A DNA stretch of 64,000 nucleotides, taken from SAR86 cluster bacterium (lineage in GTDB: Bacteria > Pseudomonadota > Gammaproteobacteria > Magnimaribacterales > TMED112). This document shows positions 44,024-56,666 of the stretch, in pieces. How positions within the stretch are numbered: position 1 is the stretch's first letter; each line of letters opens with the position of its first letter. The notes below the pieces were generated by a model. That model saw only the letters and a list, made by a program, of their open reading frames with translations, searched no databases and was not told where the DNA came from. The stretch covers positions 1,006,030 to 1,070,029 of the forward strand of contig CP097967.1 in NCBI GenBank assembly GCA_023703535.1, given 5' to 3'. The position numbers and the translations under genes are program-made.

Positions 44024-44791
44024 TCATAAATAGTATTTTTCTGAGTTAACTAGTTTGATGCTCTCGTAAATCATACAGTCTTCGAAAACATACTCAAATA
44101 AACTTACGCTCTGTTTATCATTTGAAAGAACAAAGAAAATATTTCTAATATTTTTGTTAGTAATATTAGATACAAACCTATAAGGGAAAAATAATTGTCT
44201 TATTATTTCGCTCCCAACTTCACCTGATTTTGCCTCTATCAAAATAACATCATTTTCAGACTCATAACCAGAATCTATCTCAATTTGAGCTCCCTTACAT
44301 ATAAGTTCATAGCCGTAAGCATTGTATTTAAATTCTGGATTAACGCGCTTTCTTCCACTCAATGTAAAAATCAGTTTTTCAGTTTTTGTAAAATCTTGAA
44401 TAATACCTTTAGCGACAGCCTCATGTATAAATCTTGCTTCAGAGTCACCAGTGAGTGTATCAAGTTGAATATTATTTGGTATTTTTTTTGGTTTTTTATC
44501 TATTAAATATTTTGGATCAAAATAACCATCTCCTTTTATCATCACCCATGAAGCATTAGATGCTGGAAGCAGAAAAAGGTTATTTTCTCTAAAAATTTTA
44601 GGTTTGTGTTCCCTTTTTGTTATATACCCTAAGATTCTTATTTCTTTTTTGTTATTTTTAATATGCGAGAGTTTAGAGACTATATCTTTAATCTTATTAT
44701 GAGCAATATAAAGAGGGTTTTTAAAATCATGATCACATATTTTTAGTTCGTCAAAAATTAAATCCCAGCACTCAATTGTATCTTTATGCAT
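44024..44791 (-). CDS. PD-(D/E)XK nuclease-like protein, solitary
   Basis: A 255-aa protein. The C-terminal half carries a plausible PD-(D/E)XK core: Asp173 in AQIEIDSGYE, then hydrophobic strand DVILIEAKSG with Glu186-Ala-Lys188, followed by helix IIRQLFFPYR whose Gln199 fits the usual motif IV position. This arrangement resembles restriction-endonuclease-like proteins of the DUF6997 kind. The N-terminal part may be a DNA-recognition region. No methyltransferase gene lies beside it, so it is either an orphan restriction-type enzyme or another nuclease. Base composition is AT-rich and the gene lies in the variable region after glmS. Confidence 0.55.
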   Translation of the reverse strand: MHKDTIECWDLIFDELKICDHDFKNPLYIAHNKIKDIVSKLSHIKNNKKEIRILGYITKREHKPKIFRENNLFLLPASNASWVMIKGDGYFDPKYLIDKKPKKIPNNIQLDTLTGDSEARFIHEAVAKGIIQDFTKTEKLIFTLSGRKRVNPEFKYNAYGYELICKGAQIEIDSGYESENDVILIEAKSGEVGSEIIRQLFFPYRFVSNITNKNIRNIFFVLSNDKQSVSLFEYVFEDCMIYESIKLVNSEKYYL

Positions 44792-44845
44792 TTAATAATC
44801 TTAATCTGATGATAGTTAAGGTTAAAGTTTTTAACGAATAAGAAT

Positions 44846-45019
44846 CTAACCTCTTATTGCCCTAATCGAACCCTTGCCCATTCTGAAGTATCTATCGAGT
44901 AATTTTTTTCTTTCTTCTTGAGTTAAACTTTCATCTGTTTTTAACTTTTTACGCAATTTTTCCCTCTTTTTCCGAAAAAGTTTAGGTCGATCTTTCAAAG
45001 GAATATACTTTTTAGGCAT
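44846..45019 (-). CDS. Hypothetical small basic protein, 57 aa
   Basis: I do not recognise the family. Its composition is about 40 percent Lys plus Arg (KDRPKLFRKKREKLRKKL), ending RMGKGSIRAIRG, as expected of a nucleic-acid-binding protein. I place the start at ATG 45019, which has GGAGAA 8 nt upstream. A TTG at 45055 would extend it by 12 residues across that ribosome-binding site. It is separated from the nuclease-like gene by 54 bp and could be ribosome- or DNA-associated. Confidence 0.5.
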   Translation of the reverse strand: MPKKYIPLKDRPKLFRKKREKLRKKLKTDESLTQEERKKLLDRYFRMGKGSIRAIRG

Positions 45020-45232
45020 CTGCCTTTCTCCAAAAGGTCTCAAATCTTTTATCAAACATCATATAAAACTTGTTGTACTTATCTTTCATTGTTATCAAAA
45101 TAATATCTCATAAAAATCTTCCTAGCATCAAAGTTAAAGCACCAGCAATTAATTAGTTGCAACTGTTTTTTTTACAACAAAAGAGATATCTCCTCTTTTA
45201 ATTGAATACATTTGATGCAATTAGGGATCGAG

Positions 45233-45979
45233 TTATTCTTCAGAGGAATTTGATATTTCTCTTTTCAACCATTCCAAGGCAGGTCTAACATCATATGCGT
45301 CTCCAAACTCCATCCCTTTTGCATTTATTTTAAATCTTGATAAGTGAGGTATTGAGATAAGTTTCAATTCTGTCTTAGTGTTTACAATATCTAATATGCC
45401 TTGAGTAACTGAAAAATATTTACTTTCATTCAATGAAACTATTTCAAAATATTTTTCACCTTTAACAGTCATCTTTTTTTTGATGTACTCACTTGCATCA
45501 GACCCATAAGCAATAATAATTTCTGGAGATACTTGGGATAACAAAATTTCATGTACCTTCCAACATTTATCAGCAGCGTCACTCCACTTTAGGTGAAACT
45601 CCTCTAAGGTAGGGGACCTAACAAAAACTAAATTAGTTGATAAAACACTCCTTAGATCAATATCTATCTTATGAAATAAAAACTTTATCCTCCTTTGTAG
45701 CAATGCCGTTCCCGAGGCAGAAGGTTCTCTACCTCTGATTTGCCATCTAGCATCAAAATACTCGTTAAAATCAGAGGAAGTATTTTTTCTTAATAATTGA
45801 TTCTCAACCGTATCGGGATATTTGCCGAGATTTTGATCTGAGTGTCCACCAGGATTGGCACCAAGGAAATAAAATTTTCCTTTCTTGATTGTTTCATTTC
45901 CAGAATACAAAACAGATCCTGGTTCTGAAATAAATCCAATTTGACTGAGTTTTTCTCTTATGTCTTCAATTATGCTCAT
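45233..45979 (-). CDS. Uracil-DNA glycosylase superfamily-like protein
   Basis: A 248-aa protein of uncertain family. FYFLGANPGGHSD (around residue 40) resembles motif A (GxNPG) of mismatch-type uracil-DNA glycosylases, and LISIPHLSRF near residue 215 could be the second active-site motif with its His. The middle RSVLSTNLVFVRSP and the strand EIIIAYGSD also fit the alpha/beta core. It lacks the Cys set of the iron-sulfur UDG families. It could be a diverged DNA glycosylase or a nucleotide-binding relative. It stands alone with about 170-bp spacers on both sides. Confidence 0.45.
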   Translation of the reverse strand: MSIIEDIREKLSQIGFISEPGSVLYSGNETIKKGKFYFLGANPGGHSDQNLGKYPDTVENQLLRKNTSSDFNEYFDARWQIRGREPSASGTALLQRRIKFLFHKIDIDLRSVLSTNLVFVRSPTLEEFHLKWSDAADKCWKVHEILLSQVSPEIIIAYGSDASEYIKKKMTVKGEKYFEIVSLNESKYFSVTQGILDIVNTKTELKLISIPHLSRFKINAKGMEFGDAYDVRPALEWLKREISNSSEE

Positions 45980-46055
45980 TCGATGCTTGGGTGATGGAAG
46001 TAGACATTAAAATTTATATCTAATATTTCTTCTTTAATATCCAAAGATTGCTAAT

Positions 46056-46073
46056 TCATTCTACAGTCACTGA
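46056..46073 (-). repeat. glmS-tail-like sequence, copy 3 (encodes SVTVE-stop)
   Basis: Read leftward, TCA GTG ACT GTA GAA TGA encodes Ser-Val-Thr-Val-Glu-stop, the exact C-terminus of GlmS, with different synonymous codons and stop. A stop codon lies three codons upstream of this hexacodon (TAA ATC TAC), so only the tail is preserved. It lies 853 bp beyond the glmS stop, between the UDG-like gene and a membrane-protein gene. Confidence 0.5.
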
Positions 46074-46147
46074 GTAGATTTAACTGTCTACTTGTTGGTT
46101 TATGGAATCTAATTAAAAATTCTATGTGCCTTTCTTTCATTAAACTT

Positions 46148-46534
46148 CTATGTTGTTTTGCTGAACTTCTTGTGAGTCAATGTAAACAAACCTGCTCCAA
46201 TTATAGTCCATAGAATATCATTCCAATCGAAGACACCTCTTCCAGGTGTAAAAATTGTAATGAACTCATTGGCAATCAATCCCGATATGGAGATTCCTAC
46301 TGACCAATAGAGTCGATTTTTAAATAAAGATGAATTAGGTTTGGATACTTCTGGAATCACTACATATAACAGAGCAGGCAACCCAATTCCTGGTAAGAAA
46401 TTTGGAGCGACCCCAAGAAGATAAATTATTATTCCATTAGCACCATCATAATTTGGTCTTATGTAATCCTGGACTATAGAAAAAAGCAAAAAAGAAATAG
46501 CAAAAATAATGTAATAAACGAACTTTCTATTCAT
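46148..46534 (-). CDS. Hypothetical membrane protein, 128 aa
   Basis: I do not recognise the family. It has four predicted hydrophobic helices (about 7-25, 35-60, 70-90 and 105-120) and little soluble sequence. It is the only gene between two short copies of the glmS 3' end and so looks like the cargo of one insertion unit. Codon use is AT-rich like the neighbours. No clear ribosome-binding site is present. Confidence 0.55.
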   Translation of the reverse strand: MNRKFVYYIIFAISFLLFSIVQDYIRPNYDGANGIIIYLLGVAPNFLPGIGLPALLYVVIPEVSKPNSSLFKNRLYWSVGISISGLIANEFITIFTPGRGVFDWNDILWTIIGAGLFTLTHKKFSKTT

Positions 46535-46592
46535 TTTTATGTTTTATCACTAATATTTAATATCCACAATCTTGTAAAAGTGGACAGTTCTA

Positions 46593-46608
46593 TCTACTCG
46601 ACAGTGAC
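46593..46608 (-). repeat. glmS-tail-like direct repeat, copy 2 (encodes SVTVE-stop)
   Basis: The sequence TCTACTCGACAGTGAC matches 14 of 16 bases of the glmS 3' end at 46925-46940. Read leftward, the reading frame is AAC TCG GTC ACT GTC GAG TAG, that is Asn-Ser-Val-Thr-Val-Glu-stop. All differences from glmS within SVTVE are synonymous. This marks it as a relic of another glmS tail rather than random similarity. Confidence 0.6.
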
Positions 46609-46616
46609 CGAGTTGA

Positions 46617-46924
46617 ATTGGTTGTAACAGTTTTTATATTTTTTTTATCCATCCGTGTTTTATATCCCACTTTATGTCTTGGTCAATCATATATCCGTCA
46701 CCACGATAATCTTTTCTTTTTATATTTTGTCTATAAAAAGAGTTTGGTTTGTAAAGTTCAGAAAATGTTTTCCCATTTCCTATCCAATCTGTTCTGACCC
46801 TATTATGTAATTCAACTTTTGGATGAAATTCCTCATCGGTCCTTATAAATCTATCATTTGGTGAAAAGTTATTTGAAAGTTTTCTTGTCATTTATTTTCC
46901 TATTCAATTACTGTTACAAACATT
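46617..46924. mobile_element. Possible small inverted-repeat-flanked unit beside glmS
   Basis: ATTGGTTGTAACAG (46617-46630) and CTGTTACAAACATT (46911-46924) are imperfect inverted repeats (12 of 14 bases). They bracket a 308-bp unit that contains only the 85-aa ORF. On the outside of each repeat lies a glmS-tail sequence. No transposase is encoded and no target duplication is clear, so it may be a non-autonomous element or a chance pairing. Confidence 0.35.
46634..46891 (-). CDS. Hypothetical protein, 85 aa
   Basis: I do not recognise the family. The protein is soluble, hydrophilic and basic, with many aromatic and charged residues (NDRFIRTDEEFHPKVELHNRVRTDWIG, YRQNIKRKDYRGDGYMIDQDIKWD). AGGA lies 7 nt before the ATG. 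It is the only gene between glmS and the first glmS-tail copy, flanked by imperfect inverted repeats, and so is the most recent-looking cargo at this site. Confidence 0.5.
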   Translation of the reverse strand: MTRKLSNNFSPNDRFIRTDEEFHPKVELHNRVRTDWIGNGKTFSELYKPNSFYRQNIKRKDYRGDGYMIDQDIKWDIKHGWIKKI

Positions 46925-46940
46925 TCTACTCAACAGTAAC
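46925..46940 (-). other. glmS 3' end, attTn7-type site (copy 1, native)
   Basis: TCTACTCAACAGTAAC covers the last GlmS codons and the stop. The C-terminal codons of glmS are the recognition region of the TnsD targeting protein in Tn7, with insertion normally about 25 bp past the stop. Here the DNA past the stop is the start of the variable region. No tns genes are visible. Confidence 0.5.
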
Positions 46941-48752
46941 GCTCTTCGCAAGGTTGCGAGGTTTGTCTACATCAGTGCCCTTAAGAAGTGCTGTGTAATA
47001 TGAAATAAGTTGCATCGGCACTACTGAAATTATTGGATTAAGAAGATCTAAAGTCTTTGGAATCTTAATATGTCCGCCATCTTTGGTAATTTTAGTTTTT
47101 CCTAGAGGACCTATGGTCACAACTTTCCCTTTTCTCGCAGCAACCTCTTGAATGTTCGATTGAATTTTATCTAAATGTTCATTGTCTGGAACTAGAGCAA
47201 TAACTGGCATATCACGATCTATCAATGCAAGTGGTCCATGTTTTAATTCGCCTGCAGGATAGGCTTCTGCATGAATGTATGAAATCTCTTTTAATTTTAG
47301 GGCGCCTTCTCTAGCTATTGGAAAATATAAACCTCTGCCAAGAAAAAGAGCACTACTTCTTTTAAATAAAAGTTTAGCAGTAGATTTATAGACATCTGTC
47401 ATTTTCAAAGTTTTATCTATGTGTTTAGGAAGATCCCTGAGGGCATCTGTAATTTTCTTTCTAGCATTAGGAGTCTGGTTGTGCACTCTCATTAGTGTCA
47501 GCAGTAGTAAATTCAAACATGCCAGTTGTGTAACAAAAGCTTTGGTTGAGGCCACGCCAATTTCAGGACCAGCATTTGTGAGCAATGTATAGTCAGACTC
47601 CCTGCACAATGAACTATTTGCAACATTACAAATTGTTAATGTAACAGGCGAACCAGTTTTTTTAGCGAATTTTAATGATGATAGAGTGTCTGCAGTTTCA
47701 CCAGACTGTGAAATGGTAACTAATAAAGTTTTCTTTGTTTTAATTGGTTCTTGATATTGATATTCAGACCCATAATCAACACGACAATTAATGCCCAAAA
47801 ATTTATGAGACCAATATTCAAAAATTCTGCCTGAATGAAAGCTAGTGCCGCAAGCAATAATCTGAATGTTCGTGACATCTTTTACAGCTTCTTCAAAACC
47901 TGAACCAAAAATACCCTCTTGAGTTTCATTTTTACCGAGCCTGCCTTCAATAGATTTAGAAATAGCATCAGGCTGTTCGAAAATTTCTTTTTCCATGAAA
48001 TGGTTATAGCCACCCAAATCGTTTGTATAAGAATTTGAGTCTATTTCCTGTGTTTTTAATTTTGCGGCATTGCCATTTGATGTTATGACATGGTTTTTCT
48101 CTTTAGTTATAAATGCCACCTGACCGTCTTCCATAAATTTAAATTTATTTGTCACTGGAGCAAGTGCCATTATATCTGAGGCAACAAAATTCTCATCGTA
48201 TCCCTCTCCAATGACAAGAGGGCTTTGATTTCTTGCACCAATAATTAAATCAGGATTATCTTTATCTATTACCGCTAGTGCATAAGCTCCTTTGAGTTGT
48301 GAAATAGCTTTAAGTGTTGCCGAATCGAAATCCATGCCCTTTTGCATATGCAAATTAATGAGATGAGCTACAACTTCAGTATCAGTATCAGATCTAAATT
48401 TCACTCCTTCACTTTGCAGTTTCTCTCTAAGGTTCAAGTGATTTTCAATAATGCCATTATGAACAACAAAAATCTTATTTTCAGAAATTTGTGGGTGCGC
48501 ATTTTTTTCTGACGGCACGCCATGTGTTGCCCATCTAGTATGTGCAATTCCTTGATTGCTTTTAATTTTCTTTTCAGGCAGTTTATTCTCGAGATCTAGA
48601 ACTCTACCCTTTGCTTTTATAAGTGAAATCTTGCTGTTTTCTCTGAAAGCAACTCCAGCAGAATCGTACCCTCGATATTCCAGTCTTTTTAGTCCTTCAA
48701 TTAGAATTGGTAAAACATTTCTGTCTGAAACACCACCAACAATACCGCACAT
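46926..48752 (-). CDS. glmS: Glutamine--fructose-6-phosphate aminotransferase (isomerizing)
   Basis: A 608-aa GlmS makes glucosamine-6-phosphate for peptidoglycan and LPS. The N-terminal class II glutaminase begins MCGIVGG, whose Cys2 becomes the nucleophile, with HTRWATHG and HNGIIENH. Two SIS domains follow with ISQSGETADTL and AYPAGELKHGPLALI. It ends LAKSVTVE. It starts in the glmU stop (TAATG), consistent with the atp-glmUS arrangement. No glmS ribozyme is expected or seen. The DNA downstream is a hotspot for insertions. Confidence 0.97.
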   Translation of the reverse strand: MCGIVGGVSDRNVLPILIEGLKRLEYRGYDSAGVAFRENSKISLIKAKGRVLDLENKLPEKKIKSNQGIAHTRWATHGVPSEKNAHPQISENKIFVVHNGIIENHLNLREKLQSEGVKFRSDTDTEVVAHLINLHMQKGMDFDSATLKAISQLKGAYALAVIDKDNPDLIIGARNQSPLVIGEGYDENFVASDIMALAPVTNKFKFMEDGQVAFITKEKNHVITSNGNAAKLKTQEIDSNSYTNDLGGYNHFMEKEIFEQPDAISKSIEGRLGKNETQEGIFGSGFEEAVKDVTNIQIIACGTSFHSGRIFEYWSHKFLGINCRVDYGSEYQYQEPIKTKKTLLVTISQSGETADTLSSLKFAKKTGSPVTLTICNVANSSLCRESDYTLLTNAGPEIGVASTKAFVTQLACLNLLLLTLMRVHNQTPNARKKITDALRDLPKHIDKTLKMTDVYKSTAKLLFKRSSALFLGRGLYFPIAREGALKLKEISYIHAEAYPAGELKHGPLALIDRDMPVIALVPDNEHLDKIQSNIQEVAARKGKVVTIGPLGKTKITKDGGHIKIPKTLDLLNPIISVVPMQLISYYTALLKGTDVDKPRNLAKSVTVE

Positions 48753-49309
48753 TATTTCTTCTTCCAGTTTTTCTTAGTGCTTTGCTTAGATCTGCCAAAT
48801 GCTAAAGAATTTGGTGGTACATCTGAAGTAATAACAGAGCCTGCAGCGACATATGATTTTTTACCGATTTTTACAGGAGCAACAAGTGAAGAATTCGAGC
48901 CGATAAAAACATTATCATCAAGCTTGGTTTTATGTTTTTTATTGCCATCATAATTACAAGTAATTGTACCTGCACCAATATTCGATTTTTTCCCAACACT
49001 TGCATCTCCAAGATAGGCATGATGGTTCGCCTTAGCACCTTCTCCTATCTTAGATTTTTTTACTTCAACGAAATTGCCTATTTTTGCCTCATTTTCTAGA
49101 ACGACTCCTTGACGCAATCTAGCGAAGGGACCAACTTCAACATTGCTACCAATTTTTGAGTCTTCGATAGAGGAAAAATCTTTTACGAAAGTATTGTTTC
49201 CAATTTTTGAATTTGAGATTAAAGTATTTGAGCCTATGCTGACATTGTTGCCTAATACAACGGAGCCTTTAAAAGTAACGTTATTGCCTATACTTACATC
49301 CTTGCCAGT
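48752..49309 (-). CDS. glmU: GlmU, C-terminal acetyltransferase part (out of frame with N-terminal part)
   Basis: The 3' part of glmU, continuing in the +1 frame from the A-run at 49309-49314. It encodes the left-handed beta-helix acetyltransferase domain: [18 protein letters not shown], many hexapeptide repeats, ARLRQGVVL, the catalytic His in [10 protein letters not shown], and [13 protein letters not shown]. An internal ATG at 49117 would yield only the last 121 residues. With the N-terminal part the total is 452 aa, the normal GlmU length, so removing one A restores the protein. Overlaps glmS by 1 nt. Confidence 0.88.
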   Translation of the reverse strand, partial: TGKDVSIGNNVTFKGSVVLGNNVSIGSNTLISNSKIGNNTFVKDFSSIEDSKIGSNVEVGPFARLRQGVVLENEAKIGNFVEVKKSKIGEGAKANHHAYLGDASVGKKSNIGAGTITCNYDGNKKHKTKLDDNVFIGSNSSLVAPVKIGKKSYVAAGSVITSDVPPNSLAFGRSKQSTKKNWKKK

Positions 49310-50111
49310 TTTTTAGTTGTCCCTCTATAAAACAAGAAGATGGATCTTTAAAAAAGACCCCTTTTTTAGCAGCATCATTTAAGTTTAACTTTGTCATAGA
49401 TTGGTAAAGTTCTGTTAACTCCTCTTTATTATTTGCCCCAAGAACTTCTCTTACATCTGTCTTTACAGTTCCCACACTATGTTTTCTCTGACTAGAAAAC
49501 TCTACCAGGTCTGTTAAATAGTATTCCCCTTTTACATTACTTCTTACTAAACCATTTACACCTTTTTTTAAGTGTTTATTTTCAATTACCATAATGCCAC
49601 TGAAAATTTCTTTTATGCTTTTTTCTGCTTTTGTGGCATCGGCCTGCTCTCTGATAAGGGTTGGGTTACCATTTTTATCTCTAATAATCCTGCCGTAACC
49701 AGATGGATCGTCAATGTCTGCTGTTAAGATAGACATTTTTTTTCTCATACATGACCTTATAAGCTTTCTTAAAGTGCCTAAAGAAACTAATGGCACATCA
49801 GCATATAAAACTAAAGTCTTTCCGTTCTCTGGTAAATATGGCAAAGCTTGTTTTACAGCATGCCCAGTGCCAAGCCTTTCTTTTTGTTCACAAAAAATAA
49901 AGTCTCCAGAATTTTCTGCCAATACATATTTTTTTACTTCATCTTTCTTATATCCTGTTACAAGAATTAATCTGTCTGGGTTTAATTTCGTCGAAGTGTT
50001 CAAAGAATGTTGAACCATAGGTATGTCTCCTAATTTAATAAGAGGCTTTGGTAAATCTGTTTTCATTCTTTTGCCTTCGCCTGCAGCAAGAAGAATAATG
50101 CTTAAACCCAT
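49281..50111 (-). CDS. glmU: GlmU, N-terminal uridylyltransferase part (frameshifted)
   Basis: The 5' part of the bifunctional GlmU, which makes UDP-GlcNAc. The nucleotide-binding [27 protein letters not shown] and VLYADVPL motifs are intact to about residue 267. The frame then enters a run of six A's (49314-49309, read leftward) and ends in nine unrelated residues. With five A's the sequence runs on as [11 protein letters not shown] into the acetyltransferase domain. GlmU is essential in most bacteria, so an assembly error or corrective slippage is more probable than real loss. Confidence 0.88.
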   Translation of the reverse strand: MGLSIILLAAGEGKRMKTDLPKPLIKLGDIPMVQHSLNTSTKLNPDRLILVTGYKKDEVKKYVLAENSGDFIFCEQKERLGTGHAVKQALPYLPENGKTLVLYADVPLVSLGTLRKLIRSCMRKKMSILTADIDDPSGYGRIIRDKNGNPTLIREQADATKAEKSIKEIFSGIMVIENKHLKKGVNGLVRSNVKGEYYLTDLVEFSSQRKHSVGTVKTDVREVLGANNKEELTELYQSMTKLNLNDAAKKGVFFKDPSSCFIEGQLKNWQGCKYRQ

Positions 50112-50144
50112 CTTGAGATTTTAATGTTTTTTTGAATAGATTAA

Positions 50145-52822
<2,678 letters not shown>

Positions 52823-54370
52823 TTACCACGAGCCTTCTTTCATGAAAGTATCTAAAACTTTCTTATATTTTTTTTCAATGTCATCGTTCCAGTCACCTGT
52901 TTTGTTAACTTCTTCCCAAACTTTTAAATGTTTTGTTTTGAAGTAGTCTCTTAAATTTTCTTCAAAAGATTGCATTTTATCTTTTTCAATATCTTTTAAA
53001 TATTTGTATTCAATGGCATACAAGACAATTGATATGCATGCTACAGATCTTGGTGAAAACTGTGTTTGTTTGAAGAGCTCAGTAATTCTTTGGCCATCTT
53101 CGAGCTGTTCTTTGGTAGCATCATCAAGGTCTGATGCAAATTGAGAAAATGACTCTAGCTCTCTAAACTGAGCAAGTGCAAGCTTCACGCCACCCCCTAA
53201 TTTTTTGATAATTTTTGTTTGAGCTGCACCACCAACCCTTGATACAGAAATCCCAACATTAATAGCTGGCCTTATTCCTGAATTAAATAAATCTGTTTCT
53301 AAGAAAATTTGTCCATCCGTGATTGATATAACATTTGTAGGAATAAATGCTGAAACATCACTTGCTTGTGTTTCAATAATTGGTAGCGCTGTGAGTGAGC
53401 CGGTTTTTCCTTTTACTTTGCCATTAGTAAGTCTTTCAACATAATCTGGATTAACTCTTGCTGCACGCTCCAGTAGTCTTGAATGTAAATAAAAAATGTC
53501 ACCAGGAAATGCTTCTCTTCCTGGAGGTCTTTTTAAAAGGAGTGATATTTGTCTGTAAGCAACAGCATGCTTTGATAGGTCATCATAAATAATTAAAGCA
53601 TCTTCGCCTCTATCTCTAAAATACTCACCCATAGTGCAACCTGAGTAAGGAGCTAAAAACTGCAATGAAGCACTTTCTGCTGCACTCGCTGAAACAACAA
53701 TTGTATTTTTAAGTGCATCAGCTTCCTCAAGCTGTCTTACAACTGTTGCCACAGTAGACTGTTTTTGGCCTATTGCGACATATACGCATGTTATGTCTGA
53801 ATCTTTCTGTTTAATAATTGCATCTACAGCAATAGCAGTTTTCCCTGTTTGGCGATCTCCAATAATAAGTTCTCTTTGACCACGACCAATTGGCACCATT
53901 ACATCTATAGATTTGATTCCTGTTTGCACTGGCTGATCAACACCCTGTCTGTCAATAACACCTGGCGCTACGACTTCAATAGGTGCATTTGTTTCTGACT
54001 TAACTTCCCCTTTTCCATCAATTGGTCTGCCGAGTGCGTCAATAACACGTCCTTTTAACCCTTCCCCAACAGGAACTTCTAAAATTCTTCCAGTTGTTTT
54101 TACTTTTTGACCCTCCTTGATATGTCCAGCGTCACCTAAAACAACTGCCCCAACAGAATCATTCTCAAGGTTAAGCGCCAATCCATAGGTGCCCTCTCCA
54201 AAATCTAATAGCTCTCCATACATTGCATCCTCTAGTCCAAAAATTTGAACAATGCCATCTGCTGTAGAAAGAACTTCTCCTACATTTGATTCAGAACTCG
54301 CACCCTTATAATCTTCAATTTTCTTCTTTATGATGCTTGAGATTTCTGATGGGTTTATTTTAGTACTCAT
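52823..54370 (-). CDS. atpA: ATP synthase alpha chain
   Basis: The 515-aa regulatory alpha subunit. Walker A is [11 protein letters not shown], with [54 protein letters not shown] and the [19 protein letters not shown] signature. Length and motif spacing are standard. It lies 9 nt after atpH. Confidence 0.97.
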   Translation of the reverse strand: MSTKINPSEISSIIKKKIEDYKGASSESNVGEVLSTADGIVQIFGLEDAMYGELLDFGEGTYGLALNLENDSVGAVVLGDAGHIKEGQKVKTTGRILEVPVGEGLKGRVIDALGRPIDGKGEVKSETNAPIEVVAPGVIDRQGVDQPVQTGIKSIDVMVPIGRGQRELIIGDRQTGKTAIAVDAIIKQKDSDITCVYVAIGQKQSTVATVVRQLEEADALKNTIVVSASAAESASLQFLAPYSGCTMGEYFRDRGEDALIIYDDLSKHAVAYRQISLLLKRPPGREAFPGDIFYLHSRLLERAARVNPDYVERLTNGKVKGKTGSLTALPIIETQASDVSAFIPTNVISITDGQIFLETDLFNSGIRPAINVGISVSRVGGAAQTKIIKKLGGGVKLALAQFRELESFSQFASDLDDATKEQLEDGQRITELFKQTQFSPRSVACISIVLYAIEYKYLKDIEKDKMQSFEENLRDYFKTKHLKVWEEVNKTGDWNDDIEKKYKKVLDTFMKEGSW

Positions 54371-54379
54371 TATTTCTCC

Positions 54380-54898
54380 TTAATTTATTAATAATTCCTT
54401 TAGCCCTGAAAGCTTATTATCAAGGCTTAGGTCTATTTCATTGTCTTTATGTTTAATAATAATTCCGCCTATTAGGTTTGAATCTATTTCATAGTTTACC
54501 TGCATAGATTTATTAAATTTATTTGAGACAAATGATGAAATTCTTTCTTTAATTTCATCAGTAGGTTCTTTGTTTAATTTGACATTAACAGGAATGTTGT
54601 CTTCTTGTATAAAACAATAATTTACAAAATATTGGAAAAGATCTGGTAAAAGATCAAACCTATTATTGTCAGCTAGCGTGTTAAAAAAAGGTTCTATGGA
54701 AAAATCGTCATTTACCAATGAAAGAGCAGTCTGTAACTTTTCCCTCTTGCTAATGGTTTTATCCTTAAAAAACATTTTTAATGACTTTATGTCTTCACTC
54801 GAAGCAATGGTCTCAAAATCTTGTTTTATTTTCACAACCTCATCACTATTTAGAGACTGATATAGCCCTTTTGAATACACTTCAAACAACCTATTCAT
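54380..54898 (-). CDS. atpH: ATP synthase delta chain
   Basis: The 172-aa delta subunit links the peripheral stalk to the top of F1. The sequence is diverged, as usual for delta, but FEVYSKGLYQSLNSDEVV at the start and NLIGGIIIKHKDNEIDLSLDNKLSGLKELL at the end fit OSCP/delta. It overlaps atpF by 4 nt (ATGA) and its position between atpF and atpA is diagnostic. Confidence 0.93.
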   Translation of the reverse strand: MNRLFEVYSKGLYQSLNSDEVVKIKQDFETIASSEDIKSLKMFFKDKTISKREKLQTALSLVNDDFSIEPFFNTLADNNRFDLLPDLFQYFVNYCFIQEDNIPVNVKLNKEPTDEIKERISSFVSNKFNKSMQVNYEIDSNLIGGIIIKHKDNEIDLSLDNKLSGLKELLIN

Positions 54899-55371
54899 TT
54901 TCTAAAATCATCCAAGCTTTTTTGAATTGTGTCTCCATGGTTTGTTTCTGATATTTCTTTACCAACAATTTTTTTTGCCGCCGACATCACATTAGTTGCA
55001 AAGTCTTTTTCAAGACTTTTCTTTGCATTAACAACTTCTTTGTCTATTTCTGCTTGTGCAGAAGCAACAATACGATTTTTTTCTTCAGTTGCCTTGGTTT
55101 TTGAATCCTCAACAATTTTTTCAGACTGAGCCTTAGCATTAGATAAAACTTTTTTTGCTTCACTTTTTGCTTCAGCAATCATTTTTTTGCTTTGCTCTTC
55201 AGCTTCAATAATCTTTTTGGCACTATCCTCTGAATCTTTTAATCCTTGTTCAATTTTATTTGCTCGCTCTTCCATTGCTGCTAATAATGGTGGCCAAACA
55301 AATTTCCAACAAAACCAAATAAATAGCCCGAAAGCTATCATTTGTCCTAAAAGTGTGCCGTTTAAATTCAT
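54895..55371 (-). CDS. atpF: ATP synthase b chain
   Basis: The 158-aa peripheral stalk subunit has one N-terminal transmembrane helix (LLGQMIAFGLFIWFCWKFVWPPLLAAMEER) followed by a long Lys/Glu/Ala-rich coiled coil reaching to residue 140. It abuts atpE and overlaps atpH. A single b gene implies a homodimeric stalk. Confidence 0.95.
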   Translation of the reverse strand: MNLNGTLLGQMIAFGLFIWFCWKFVWPPLLAAMEERANKIEQGLKDSEDSAKKIIEAEEQSKKMIAEAKSEAKKVLSNAKAQSEKIVEDSKTKATEEKNRIVASAQAEIDKEVVNAKKSLEKDFATNVMSAAKKIVGKEISETNHGDTIQKSLDDFRK

Positions 55372-56642
<1,271 letters not shown>

Positions 56643-56666
56643 TTAATTTAATGTTCGTTTGTAGCT

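Noticed and set aside
45179..45199. AAAAGAG-N7-CTCTTTT as an intrinsic terminator of the UDG-like gene.
   Set aside because: The stem is AT-rich and no T-run follows beyond the stem on either strand; evidence is too weak to list as a terminator.
46860..46925. A Tn7 transposon end downstream of glmS.
   Set aside because: No tnsABCD-like genes, no repeated 22-bp end motifs and no 5-bp target duplication could be seen, so only an insertion hotspot is claimed.
49302..49320. An A_AAA_AAC heptamer at the glmU break, a classic -1 programmed frameshift site.
   Set aside because: The acetyltransferase half lies in the +1 frame. A -1 slip would read into a stop within five codons, so it does not reconnect the domains.
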